NCBI RefSeq assembly: GCF_014203275.1
Contig: NZ_JACHIP010000007.1
Span: 1-64,000, forward strand
DNA from: Granulicella aggregans
GTDB lineage: Bacteria > Acidobacteriota > Terriglobia > Terriglobales > Acidobacteriaceae
Length of the DNA: 64,000 nucleotides
Direction of reading: 5' to 3'
The notes under the pieces were generated by a model. That model was not told where the DNA came from. It did no database searches and saw nothing but the letters and a program-made list of their open reading frames with translations. The position numbers were made by a program, and so were the translations under genes. Below, piece after piece: positions 55,813 through 64,000 of this stretch (positions within the stretch are counted from its first letter, which is position 1; each line of letters begins with the position of its first letter).

Positions 55813-58026
55813 ATGGCAGATGTAGCCGTAGCTCTTTCAATCGACGTTCTCCACGATCTTGAATCCGCGAGCTCGCTGAAGTCTCTCCTCAGTTCGAGCA
55901 AGGATGTCCTCTTCAACCTCGGAAGCGAAGTGGCGAAGTTCGCCACGCAGCCCGTTAAAGATGCCGCCGCCGCCAAACCCTCGGCTCAGCTGACCCTTAC
56001 CGCTCCCGCCAGTTGGACCCTTCCTAACGGGATTGTCTTCTCCCTCTCCGGCAGCGCGAGTTGCGCGATCAGTATCGACACCGCCAGCGAGACCTTTTCA
56101 GTTGCGACGACGCTCGACTCCGATGCTACAACTGACATTGTTGCTGGACCGACCGCAGGCATCGCATACATCAACATCGATCTCGACTTCAGCATCCAGG
56201 CCTCTGCTTCCGGCAGCGGCACGGTCAGCGGCATTGGCATTGCAGGCACCGCCTCAGGTGGACGCTCGGCCACACTCTCCTTCTGCCAGCCCGTCAGCGA
56301 CTCGCTGAACACCCTTGAAGCCGTCAAGCAGGCCTTCTCGCAGATCGTCTTCCCGCTCGATCCCACGCGCATCGCCGACATGCAGACCGGTGCTCTCACC
56401 CGCGTCCTTTTCGACGGCACGTTCAACGCCGAACTCGATGTCACCTACGGACTCGGCGATCACCTCTTCGCTGCCCCCGGCGTCGCCAGCGCCCTCGCCA
56501 GCGCCGAGAAAGTCGTCTCTCTCACACCGCCTTCGGTCGAGATCAACGCTGGTGTCACCGGGTCGGTCACCTACACCCACACCGACCACTTCGCACTCGT
56601 CATCGACAAGTCCACGGCGACGGTCGCGACCGCCTACCTCATCCGCGTCCTCGCGTCCGACGCCGGGCTCAACGCCGCTCTGAACGTCGGTGTCACCACA
56701 ACAAACGTCTCTGTCGCCGTCGACCAGGGTGCCCTGCAGGCCGTCGTGAAGGATGTCACCAAGAGCGACCTCCTCGCCACCGCGGTCGTCAAGGCCGCGT
56801 CGACCCCGCTCAACAACCTCGTCACCAGCCTCAACGCCAGGCTCGCGAAGTGGGCCGCCGAAGTCACGGGCGAGATCGGTCTCTCCGCCGGCCTTGCGAG
56901 CCACAAGAACCGCACAGCGCTCTTCGTCTTCGACTGCGACCTCACCTCCCCAGCCCTCACCACGGCAAGCTGGTCGGCCCTCATCAGCGGCGACATCATC
57001 AAGGCAGTCAACGCGGGCGGCCTCAAGCTTCAGTCTGGCTCCGGTGTCTCCGAGAGTCTCAAGCGCTCCGCCACCATCAACTTCCAGTTCTTCAATCTCT
57101 TCTCGTTCAACAACGTCACTGATTTCTTCTCAAACGCCACCGCCGAACTCGGTCCGGACGGCACCATCCGCTTCCACGCCTCGATCGGCGACGAGTCGAA
57201 GTCGACAACCAAAACTTCCTTCTCCGCCTTCCGCATCTACTTCGTCGTCGCGGCTAGCAGCGACGCTGCCGGACATGTCTCTACCAGCGAAGTCGACCTC
57301 CGCCTGGAACTCTCCGAGGCCAACCGTACGAAGAAGGGCTCATCCTTCGCCGATACTCTCTCTCTTTCCGCTCCTGCTTCCGCCATCACGGACGCGCAGA
57401 AGGCGCTCGCGACCTACCTGGGAGGCCATCCTACCGGCGGCGTCACCCTCATCTACAACATCAAGCCGTCCATCTACAGCAAGCTCGCATTCAGCGCTTT
57501 CGCGGCCAACAAGCCAGCTCCGCTTCCCCAGGCAGACGACCAGGCCAACTGGTCAGCCTTCCACGGCGCGACCTCCAGCCTCGTGCCCGATCTCGCCTTC
57601 GTCTCCGCGCTCACCTACCCCGTGTGGATGGACTACAACCGCGCTTCCATCGATCAGCCCGGCTCCACCATCGTCCCGGATCGCCGCCACGTCGGCAACC
57701 CTGCCGCAGGCCTGGCTATCCTCGCAAGTTCTGCCACGCGCGATCTTCAAGGATTCTTCCTCCAGGCCAGCCAGGGATTCATGAACCTCTGCGAAGACCT
57801 GAGCATCCTCGCGAACAAATCCACTGCGGTCACCGATCTGGCAAGCTACAACACGATGCTCGGCTTCATCACCAACATCACCACGAACGATGTCTTCCTC
57901 GACTACGCGATTCCCACGGCGGGCGCGCTTCTGCACCAGTGCAGCAATGCCGGGGCGCAACTGGCCTCTGTTGTCGATCTACCCTCAGACGCAAGCTCCG
58001 TAACCTGCACCCTCACCCTCTCGTAG
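55813..58026 (+). CDS. Large protein of unknown function
   Basis: 737 aa, no signal peptide (MADVAVALSIDVLHD). Beta-rich with many Ala/Ser/Thr, few charged residues, and occasional amphipathic helices (YATEVTGEIG region). Residues 60-330 show alternating beta strands with GSGT/GSAS turns; a helix-rich tail (620-720) ends in CTLTLS. No named family. Start ATG at 55813 after a G-rich leader. The 275 bp upstream holds nothing I can name. Confidence 0.7.
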   Translation: MADVAVALSIDVLHDLESASSLKSLLSSSKDVLFNLGSEVAKFATQPVKDAAAAKPSAQLTLTAPASWTLPNGIVFSLSGSASCAISIDTASETFSVATTLDSDATTDIVAGPTAGIAYINIDLDFSIQASASGSGTVSGIGIAGTASGGRSATLSFCQPVSDSLNTLEAVKQAFSQIVFPLDPTRIADMQTGALTRVLFDGTFNAELDVTYGLGDHLFAAPGVASALASAEKVVSLTPPSVEINAGVTGSVTYTHTDHFALVIDKSTATVATAYLIRVLASDAGLNAALNVGVTTTNVSVAVDQGALQAVVKDVTKSDLLATAVVKAASTPLNNLVTSLNARLAKWAAEVTGEIGLSAGLASHKNRTALFVFDCDLTSPALTTASWSALISGDIIKAVNAGGLKLQSGSGVSESLKRSATINFQFFNLFSFNNVTDFFSNATAELGPDGTIRFHASIGDESKSTTKTSFSAFRIYFVVAASSDAAGHVSTSEVDLRLELSEANRTKKGSSFADTLSLSAPASAITDAQKALATYLGGHPTGGVTLIYNIKPSIYSKLAFSAFAANKPAPLPQADDQANWSAFHGATSSLVPDLAFVSALTYPVWMDYNRASIDQPGSTIVPDRRHVGNPAAGLAILASSATRDLQGFFLQASQGFMNLCEDLSILANKSTAVTDLASYNTMLGFITNITTNDVFLDYAIPTAGALLHQCSNAGAQLASVVDLPSDASSVTCTLTLS

Positions 58027-58083
58027 GAGCTCCCCCATGTTGAACTGCGTCTTGCCCCGCGTCAGACGTAGGCGCAAGGAAAA

Positions 58084-58120
58084 AGCGAGAAGACCCTCAA
58101 CATCTGAGGGTCTTCGCGCT
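58084..58120 (+). terminator. Terminator between 55813 gene and the CysJ-like gene
   Basis: AAGACCCTCA / TGAGGGTCTT stem (loop ACATC) extended by AGCG/CGCT, followed by TTTGG. Serves convergent transcripts. Confidence 0.85.
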
Positions 58121-58160
58121 TTGGTCTAGATTCCTTACCCTCACCGGCGATGAGAGAGTC

Positions 58161-59345
58161 TTAGTAAACGTCTCGCTGATACCGCTTCTGCTTCTTCATC
58201 GTCTCGAGATACTCAGCGGCGTGATCCAGCGTCCCGTGCGATCCCTTCGCGATCACGTCCAGCAGCGCTGTCTCCACGTCCTTTGCCATGCGAGTCGCAT
58301 CGCCACAAACGTAGAAGTAAGCACCTTCCTCAAGCCACTTGTATAGATCAGCCGCCTTCTCCTGCATGCGGTCCTGTACGTAGACCTTCTTCTGCTGGTC
58401 GCGCGAGAACGCCAGATCCAGATGCGCTAGAGTGCCGTCCTTGTGCATCCCCTCCAACTGCTCTTCATACAGGTAGTCCAGCTTCTTCCGCTGGTCGCCA
58501 AAGAACAGCCAGTTCTTCCCTGTCTCGCCCTTGGCCTGCCGCTCTTCCAGGAACGCACGAAAAGGCGCGAGCCCTGTACCTGGCCCGATCATGATGATCG
58601 GCGCGCTTGTATCTTCCGGAAGGCGGAACATCTGGTTCGCATGCAGAAAGATCGGCAGCGTCGATCCCACTGGCGACCGCTCGCCCATATGTCCGCTCGC
58701 CAGCCCCTGCCGCTCCCGCCCATGCGCGTCATACCGGATCACGCGCACCGTCGTCTCCACGCGATTCGGGTGCGCCAGTTGGCTCGACGCAATCGAGTAC
58801 ATCCGCGGCGTCAACCGCTGCAGCACCGTGAACAGCTTCTGCGGGTCCTTCACCACTCCGGGAAACTCGTGCAGCAGGTCAATGAACTCACGACCCCAGC
58901 AGTGCTCCTCGGCCATTGCCTTGCCATCAGCACCGCACATCGCCGCAAGCCTTGGGATCGGCGTCGAAGGATCGACCAGCTTCGCATACTGGTTGATCGT
59001 GCTCCGCGTTAGCTTACCGATCGCCAGCCGCGTCCGCACTGCTTCCTCAAGCGAGATCTCCACCTTGTAGTGATCGAGCACGCGCTCTTCGCCTGTGAAC
59101 CCAAGCGCCGTCAGCACCATATCCACTTCGCTCTTGCGATTCTCAGCCAGGATGCCGACCGCATCGCCCGGGGTGTACTGCATACCCTCTTCGAGCTCCA
59201 GCGCGACGTGGCGTGTCTCCTTTTCGGAGCCCTCGGCCGTCAGCCGGTAGTTCTCGGTCACTGCCGATGTGTAAGGGTTATTGCGGGTGTACTTCGACGC
59301 GTGTCCCGCCTTGGTGGGCTCTACTGCTTCAATCACTTCACTCAT
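58161..59345 (-). CDS. CysJ-like FAD/NADPH oxidoreductase without FMN domain
   Basis: 394 aa. FAD domain with RMYSIASS, GPGTGLAPFRAFLEER and NADPH domain YVCGDATRMAKDVE, ending VY, as in sulfite reductase alpha and cytochrome P450 reductases. The N-terminal flavodoxin (FMN) domain is missing and replaced by about 25 residues. It could pass electrons to a separate flavodoxin or ferredoxin; a hemoprotein partner is not nearby. GGAGGT lies 15 nt before the ATG. Confidence 0.88.
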   Translation of the reverse strand: MSEVIEAVEPTKAGHASKYTRNNPYTSAVTENYRLTAEGSEKETRHVALELEEGMQYTPGDAVGILAENRKSEVDMVLTALGFTGEERVLDHYKVEISLEEAVRTRLAIGKLTRSTINQYAKLVDPSTPIPRLAAMCGADGKAMAEEHCWGREFIDLLHEFPGVVKDPQKLFTVLQRLTPRMYSIASSQLAHPNRVETTVRVIRYDAHGRERQGLASGHMGERSPVGSTLPIFLHANQMFRLPEDTSAPIIMIGPGTGLAPFRAFLEERQAKGETGKNWLFFGDQRKKLDYLYEEQLEGMHKDGTLAHLDLAFSRDQQKKVYVQDRMQEKAADLYKWLEEGAYFYVCGDATRMAKDVETALLDVIAKGSHGTLDHAAEYLETMKKQKRYQRDVY

Positions 59346-59464
59346 TCAACAATGATAAAACACCTCCTACATCGCTGAGGGCTTAAGGGCCGCCCCAATC
59401 CCCGGCGTTCCAACCTCAGGTGTTATCCTGACCCAACTGAAACTCGAAGAGGCCCTTCCCGTAC

Positions 59465-61240
59465 ATGTCCGAGATCAATCCGCTGAATCCTGAAGTCGCC
59501 AACGAAGAAGCTGTCGCCACCCACCTCCCCCAGGAATCCGAAGCCAGCGTCACCGTAGGCGAGGAAGCCCCTTCCGAGTCATCCATCTCCTTCGAAGACG
59601 AGCTCGCCGCCTACGAACGCGAGAACGTTCGCCGCCCCGTCTCTGACGACGGCGCTCGCTCCAACCAGATCAACGGAATCGTCGTCAGCATCACCGCCGA
59701 CGCCGTCCTCGTCGACATCGGATACAAGACCGAAGGCACTCTCCCACTCTCCGTCTTCGGCGAGAAGCCGCCCGCCATCGGCGACAAGCTCCTCGTCACC
59801 AGCAAGGGCCGCAACGAAGAGGGCTACTACGACCTCTCGCTGCAGCGCGTAGCCCAGCCCAAGGACATCTCCTCGCTCGAAGCCGCCTTCGCCGCCGGTT
59901 CGACGATCCCCGGCACTGTAACCGCTGCCGTCAAGGGCGGCCTCTCGGTCGACATCGGCGTTCGCGCCTTCATGCCCGGCTCGCGCAGCGGCGCACGTGA
60001 CGCAGCCGATCTCGAAAAGCTCGTCGGGACCGAGATCCTCTGTCGCATCATCAAGTTAGAGAAGGAAGAGGATGAAAAGGTTGATATCGTAGTTGACCGC
60101 CGCGTCGTCCTCGAAGAAGAAGCGGCTGGCCTCAAAACCCGTCGCTACTCTGAGCTCGCCGAAGGCAACATCGTCTCCGGCACCGTCCGCAGCCTCATGG
60201 ACTTCGGCGCATTCGTCGAGATCGGCGGCGTCGACGGTCTCCTCCACATCTCCGACATCTCCTGGACCCGCATCGCCAACCCCTCCGACGTCCTCACCGC
60301 CGGCCAGCAGATCGAAGTCAAGATTCTCAAGATCGATCCTGCCACCAAGCGCATCGGCCTAGGCCTCAAGCAGCTTCAGCCCCATCCCTGGGATGCCGTC
60401 CCCGGAACTTACACCGTCGGCGAGCGCATTACGGGCACCGTAACCCGCCTCACCGACTTCGGTGCCTTCGTGGAACTCTCCCCCGGCGTCGAGGGGATGA
60501 TCCACGTCTCCGAGATGTCCTGGGCCAAGAAGGTCCGCAAGCCAGAGGACATGCTAAAGCTCGGCGACACCGTCGAGGCGGTCATCCTCGCCATCGACAC
60601 CGCCGCTCAACGCATTGGCCTCGGCCTCAAGCAGACCCTCGGCGACCCGTGGGCCGACGCCCCGGCAAAGTTCCCTGTCGGCTCGACCGTCACCGGCCCC
60701 GTCTCCTCGCTCACCAAGTTCGGTGCGTTCATCACGCTCGCCGACGGCATCGAGGGCATGGTCCACGTCTCCGAGATCCTAGCCGAGAAGCGCGTCGAAC
60801 GCCCGCAGGACGTCCTCCGCACCGGCCAGGTTGTTCAAGCTAAGGTACTCGAAGTCGACGCGACCAAGCGCCAGCTCAAGCTGAGCATGAAGCAGCTCAT
60901 CCCCACCGGCCTTGACGAGTATCTCGCAGAACACAAACCCGGTGACACGGTCACGGCCCGCATCGTCAAGCTCGACAGCACCAGCGCCCGCATCGAGCTC
61001 GGCGAGGGCATCTTCGCCACATGCACACTCAAGGCCGCCGAGCCGGTCGTCGAGGAACCGAAGGCGACCGGAGCAGTCGACCTCTCCGCCTTCAGCTCCA
61101 TGCTCAAAGACAAGTGGAAGGGCGGCTCCTCCACCACGAAGCCAAAGTCCGAGACCCCACAACAAGGCCAGATCCGCAACTTCCGCATCACGGCGATCGA
61201 TCCGGAGAGCAAGACGATTGCCGTAGAACTTGTGAGTTAG
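59465..61240 (+). CDS. rpsA: 30S ribosomal protein S1
   Basis: 591 aa with six S1/OB motifs (GIVVSI, GTVTAAVKGG, GTVRSLMDFGAFVEI, GTVTRLTDFGAFVEL, GPVSSLTKFGAFITL, ARIVKLDSTSARIEL) after an acidic 50-residue N-terminal extension. Translation initiation factor for structured mRNAs. The count of six is normal for Gram-negative S1. Confidence 0.94.
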   Translation: MSEINPLNPEVANEEAVATHLPQESEASVTVGEEAPSESSISFEDELAAYERENVRRPVSDDGARSNQINGIVVSITADAVLVDIGYKTEGTLPLSVFGEKPPAIGDKLLVTSKGRNEEGYYDLSLQRVAQPKDISSLEAAFAAGSTIPGTVTAAVKGGLSVDIGVRAFMPGSRSGARDAADLEKLVGTEILCRIIKLEKEEDEKVDIVVDRRVVLEEEAAGLKTRRYSELAEGNIVSGTVRSLMDFGAFVEIGGVDGLLHISDISWTRIANPSDVLTAGQQIEVKILKIDPATKRIGLGLKQLQPHPWDAVPGTYTVGERITGTVTRLTDFGAFVELSPGVEGMIHVSEMSWAKKVRKPEDMLKLGDTVEAVILAIDTAAQRIGLGLKQTLGDPWADAPAKFPVGSTVTGPVSSLTKFGAFITLADGIEGMVHVSEILAEKRVERPQDVLRTGQVVQAKVLEVDATKRQLKLSMKQLIPTGLDEYLAEHKPGDTVTARIVKLDSTSARIELGEGIFATCTLKAAEPVVEEPKATGAVDLSAFSSMLKDKWKGGSSTTKPKSETPQQGQIRNFRITAIDPESKTIAVELVS

Positions 61241-61245
61241 CCGAT

Positions 61246-61656
61246 CTATGTATCTTTATCTGCGAGGACCAGTCGCTCAAGTTTGTCCTCTTTCAGATTG
61301 GGAATGGCCGGATTCTTTGGGTTGTAGTGGACCTGAATCTTCTTGTCTTTTAAGGCGCTCACGAAGTGAGTTGCTGAATCCTCGCGAAGAAAGCTACGCG
61401 TGTACTCGCCCGATTGGTACTCGTTAACGAAGTAGGAATAAGCGATAACTCCATACTTGCCGAGATCTCGCCCCTTACCTTCGATAACTTTAGCCTGCTG
61501 CACCCGACCTTCGACCACGCACCAGTCATCGCCGGGCGTCCTCTTCCACTTACGAAACGCAAACGCGAAAAAGATGATGCCTAGAGTGCAGATAGGCACC
61601 ACGGCGGAATAGAGCTTCTCGAGCAGCCACATCGAATCGTTGGAGTTCGTACTCAT
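61246..61656 (-). CDS. DUF3592-like membrane protein
   Basis: 136 aa. One TM segment (residues 17-33) and a soluble domain with GRVQQAKV, VIAYSYFVNEYQSGEYTR and QVHYNPKNPAI, which is the DUF3592 layout. Function unknown. Convergent with rpsA (5 nt apart). Confidence 0.7.
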   Translation of the reverse strand: MSTNSNDSMWLLEKLYSAVVPICTLGIIFFAFAFRKWKRTPGDDWCVVEGRVQQAKVIEGKGRDLGKYGVIAYSYFVNEYQSGEYTRSFLREDSATHFVSALKDKKIQVHYNPKNPAIPNLKEDKLERLVLADKDT

Positions 61657-61754
61657 TAGAAAATCCTCGGGATTCGAACTTAATTCTGGCGACCAGTATT
61701 ATCGGTCGCCAGAATAGCATCGAGAACCCCTGCCGCCGGATACTCTGCAGAAAA

Positions 61755-62564
61755 TCACGCCAGCTTCCCGCCGCAGTCCTCGCAGAACTTCGCCGTCGGC
61801 CCTGAGACATGTCCGCAAGCGGCGCACGCCCTCGGGACTGGCGGAGCCGTGGGAGCTCCACACCCCGGGCAGAACTTGCCTCCACTCAGCGCCTCGCCAC
61901 ACGATGTGCAATGCGCAACCGCCGCAGATGCAGGGACGGTACTCCAGGGAGTCTGCGTCGGCACAGGAGTTGCCTCCTGCGATGTCCACTGATCTGAAGC
62001 AGGAGCTGAAGGCATTGCCTGAGCCGCGCTCTGTACTGGCAACTGAGGGCTGGGTGCCGGAGGATTGAAGCGGATCTGGGCGTCGGCGCTCATATCGACA
62101 CCCGAGACGTAGTCCGTTCCCCGCGCCTTCTCGTACATCTGTTCGCGTGTGGCGGTTATCTGAGCCTGCGTCCGCAGCGAGATGGCTTCCTGCTCGTACT
62201 TGGGGGTGCATCCGGTGCACTGCGACGCCTGCGTGTTCCAGCAGACCTCCGCGCACACCCACTCCCCGCAACGCTGGCAGCGGTGGAACTTCTCTTTGAC
62301 CTCGGTGACTGCCTGTTGCAGAGCGCGGTCATGTGCCGGACCGCCGATAGCGCGCTGGATCTCGTAGCTGCTGTTTCCGGCGCTTCCCAGAAAGCCGCCG
62401 AAGATGCTTCCCGCAGCCTGCAACAGTCCACCCGCTGTGCCGATCAGCGACGCCTCGTACGACGACATATATCCGTTGCCGCAGTGGTCGCAGCGAAATT
62501 CGAACTGATATCCACGATCGGTCGAGTGGTCGCTGTAGTTCCGTACAAACTCAATCATTGCCAT
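61755..62564 (-). CDS. Multi-zinc-ribbon protein
   Basis: 269 aa. N-terminal C4 ribbon (CDHC), central CQRC...CWNT..CTGC cluster, a Pro/Gln linker (170-225), then two C-terminal zinc ribbons (CTSC...CPGC and CAAC...CEDC). A short Gly-rich hydrophobic stretch (IGTAGGLLQAAGSIFGGFLG) may be membrane-associated. Function unknown. Confidence 0.75.
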   Translation of the reverse strand: MAMIEFVRNYSDHSTDRGYQFEFRCDHCGNGYMSSYEASLIGTAGGLLQAAGSIFGGFLGSAGNSSYEIQRAIGGPAHDRALQQAVTEVKEKFHRCQRCGEWVCAEVCWNTQASQCTGCTPKYEQEAISLRTQAQITATREQMYEKARGTDYVSGVDMSADAQIRFNPPAPSPQLPVQSAAQAMPSAPASDQWTSQEATPVPTQTPWSTVPASAAVAHCTSCGEALSGGKFCPGCGAPTAPPVPRACAACGHVSGPTAKFCEDCGGKLA

Positions 62565-62653
62565 AGCCGCAGTTGGCCCCTTTTGCAGAATTCAACTCGT
62601 ATAAGTCCCAGAGTTTACTACGCAAGTGATTCTGCCTGAAGAATCGAAGCCAG

Positions 62654-63250
62654 TTACGGATAGAGCCTCATCTTGTTCCACCTACTTCCGTCTCGCTCAA
62701 ATAAGATCCGGTCGTGAAGCCGGTCCGGCCCATCCTGCCAGAACTCAATCCTCTCGGGAATCACCAGAAATCCTCGCCAATGCTCCGGCCGCGGAATCGT
62801 TCCCGGGTACTGTACCGCAAGCCCCGCAGCCTTCTCTTCTAACTCAGAGCGGCTCGCCAGCGGACGGCTCTGTTGCGAGGCCACCGCCCCAATCTGACTC
62901 CGCCGTGACCGGCTATGGAAGTATTCGTCTGAGTCTGCCACTGAAACCGGTTCGACCGGTCCCTCCACCCGCACCTGTCTCCGCATGCTCTTCCAATGAA
63001 AGCAGAGCGCCGCGTGGGGATTCGCTTTCAACTCCTGCCCCTTCTGGCTCTGCTCGTTCGTATAGAAAGTGAATCCCTTCTCATCGACCTTCTTCATGAG
63101 AACCATCCTCACGGAGGGCCGCCCCTCCGCCGTCGCCGTAGCCAGCGACATCGCGTTCGGATCGTTCACCTCGCTCGCCTTCGCCAACTCGAACCATGTC
63201 TCGAACAGGACGATCGGATCGACTGCATCTACTGCATCAAACTCTGCCAT
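62654..63250 (-). CDS. pdxH: Pyridoxamine 5'-phosphate oxidase
   Basis: 198 aa from ATG at 63250 (AGG five bases upstream), preferred over GTG 63256. FMN enzyme making PLP from pyridoxine/pyridoxamine phosphate. Motifs RMVLMKKVDEKGFTFYTN, HWKSMRRQVRVEG, SRRSQIGA, and C-terminal RPEHWRG...WNKMRLYP as in standard PdxH. Confidence 0.95.
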   Translation of the reverse strand: MAEFDAVDAVDPIVLFETWFELAKASEVNDPNAMSLATATAEGRPSVRMVLMKKVDEKGFTFYTNEQSQKGQELKANPHAALCFHWKSMRRQVRVEGPVEPVSVADSDEYFHSRSRRSQIGAVASQQSRPLASRSELEEKAAGLAVQYPGTIPRPEHWRGFLVIPERIEFWQDGPDRLHDRILFERDGSRWNKMRLYP

Positions 63251-63325
63251 AACCACCTGCCACCCTTCAGCCTACAGAACTGCTCTGTCGCATGGGTGTC
63301 CAACTTTGCCCAGCATCGCAGCATG

Positions 63326-63354
63326 AAAAACGGCCACGGAATCTTCCGTGGCCG
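63326..63354 (-). terminator. Terminator of the DinB-like gene
   Basis: CGGCCACGG/CCGTGGCCG stem (63331-63354) with TTTTT on the minus strand at 63330-63326. Confidence 0.85.
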
Positions 63355-63373
63355 CCACATCCCTTAAGAGATA

Positions 63374-63868
63374 TCAGCCTTCGTCGGCTGAAGGCCCGTA
63401 GATCGACGGCACCGGGCAATCGTTCAGCCGAAGATACATCCCAAGCTGCGCCCGGTGGTGAATCATGTGGTTGAAGAAGAGGTTTCGGATAACGAGATAG
63501 CGCGGATCGGAGAAGATGATGTGCTCGCCAGCCCGCAGGGTAAAGCGCTCATCCAGCGCCTCATCGGATGCCGCAGCCAGATTCGCCCGGGCCGTCGACG
63601 CCAGCGCGTCGAAGTGCTTCAAGCGCTCCGCGCCATTCGCCGGTGGAGCGGAGGGCTCGCGCGGCTGCGCCATATCGACCTCGGTGTACGCCAGAATCCG
63701 CGTCACATGAGCCGGTATGTCCGCCGTGTGATTCGCCAGCTTCACGAACGACATCGACTTCTCATGCGGCTTGTACTCGCACTTTTCGTCCGGCAGACGC
63801 TCCAGCATCTTTCGCGTCCGGGCTATCTCGCTGTCGAACTCAACCAGCAGCACCTTCTTCAGTTCCAT
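63374..63868 (-). CDS. DinB-family protein
   Basis: 164 aa. Four-helix DinB/YfiT-like fold with metal-binding histidines (ANHTADI near residue 46 and HMIHHRAQLGMYL near 135-138). Putative thiol-dependent transferase or DinB-type stress protein; no substrate known. Its terminator lies before pdxH. Confidence 0.85.
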   Translation of the reverse strand: MELKKVLLVEFDSEIARTRKMLERLPDEKCEYKPHEKSMSFVKLANHTADIPAHVTRILAYTEVDMAQPREPSAPPANGAERLKHFDALASTARANLAAASDEALDERFTLRAGEHIIFSDPRYLVIRNLFFNHMIHHRAQLGMYLRLNDCPVPSIYGPSADEG

Positions 63869-63882
63869 GATGCGAACCTCTT

Positions 63883-64000
63883 CTAGAAGCCCATGATGTT
63901 GTAGCCGCAGTCGACGTACATCACCTCGCCCGTGATGCCCGATGCCAGCGGCGAAGCGAGGAAGAGCGCCGCGCCACCGACTTCACTCTGCTCGACGTTG
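63883..64000 (-). CDS. fabI: Enoyl-ACP reductase C-terminus (FabI), partial
   Basis: Last 38 codons only: [19 protein letters not shown] then [14 protein letters not shown] and TAG at 63883. The VYVDxGYNIMG end is typical of FabI, the NADH-dependent enoyl-ACP reductase of fatty-acid synthesis. N-terminus lies beyond the right edge. Confidence 0.88.
   Translation of the reverse strand, partial: NVEQSEVGGAALFLASPLASGITGEVMYVDCGYNIMGF

Overview
The window looks like chromosome of an acidobacterium, most likely Terriglobia/Acidobacteriaceae (Granulicella, Edaphobacter or Terriglobus-like). This is inferred from GC-rich codon use, a VWFA-related protein of the acidobacterial type, a SpoIVB/S55-type secreted peptidase, a Wzi-like barrel, a homodimeric AceE and lipid A synthesis (LpxB). 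No rRNA is present to confirm it.

Left end (1-5661): one end of an integrative conjugative element inserted at the 3' end of a tRNA-Gln(CUG) gene. From the tRNA leftward it carries a P4-type tyrosine recombinase, an AlpA-like excision regulator, a LysR-type regulator and a virB2-virB3-virB4 operon that runs off the window. Two 43-bp near-identical copies of an operator-like element (39/43) lie just upstream of virB2 and of alpA, both oriented toward the gene they precede. Conjugation and excision therefore probably share one switch.

Core chromosome (5662-28573): tRNA-Gln, VWFA protein, S55 peptidase, Zn alcohol dehydrogenase, beta-propeller protein, then LolC- and LolD-like lipoprotein export genes separated by a small membrane gene, a degenerate lolC 3' remnant and an AhpD-like gene. 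A proteostasis block follows: clpC, later tig-clpP-clpX-(hypothetical)-lon. The trigger factor has an unusual His-rich N-terminal tail.

The most interesting unit is 26740-28632 on the minus strand: promoter, S-box (SAM) riboswitch, a threonine-synthase-like PLP enzyme, and a CysO-like ubiquitin-fold sulfur carrier ending GG-KG. A SAM switch is not expected on threonine synthesis. The arrangement suggests a protein-thiocarboxylate route to homocysteine from O-phosphohomoserine, parallel to the mycobacterial CysM/CysO route to cysteine.

Middle (28691-45212): receiver protein, lpxB (apparently without a standard start codon), an M1-peptidase homologue that has lost most zinc-site residues, a Gfo/Idh/MocA oxidoreductase, araD, argJ, an SDR, aceE followed by an E1-alpha-like protein without the TPP motif, a Wzi-like barrel, and a large secreted protein built from three repeats.

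Exopolysaccharide region (45277-53508): ugd with a truncated SDR remnant downstream, and divergently a BY-kinase/Wzc, a Wza-type export protein, two glycosyltransferases and a WcaF-like acetyltransferase. No Wzx or Wzy is seen. Right end: CheY-like regulator, NitT/TauT-type ATPase with a C-terminal AAA-associated domain, an unrecognised 737-aa protein, a CysJ-like reductase without a flavodoxin domain, rpsA, two hypothetical genes, pdxH, a DinB-like gene and the C-terminus of fabI.
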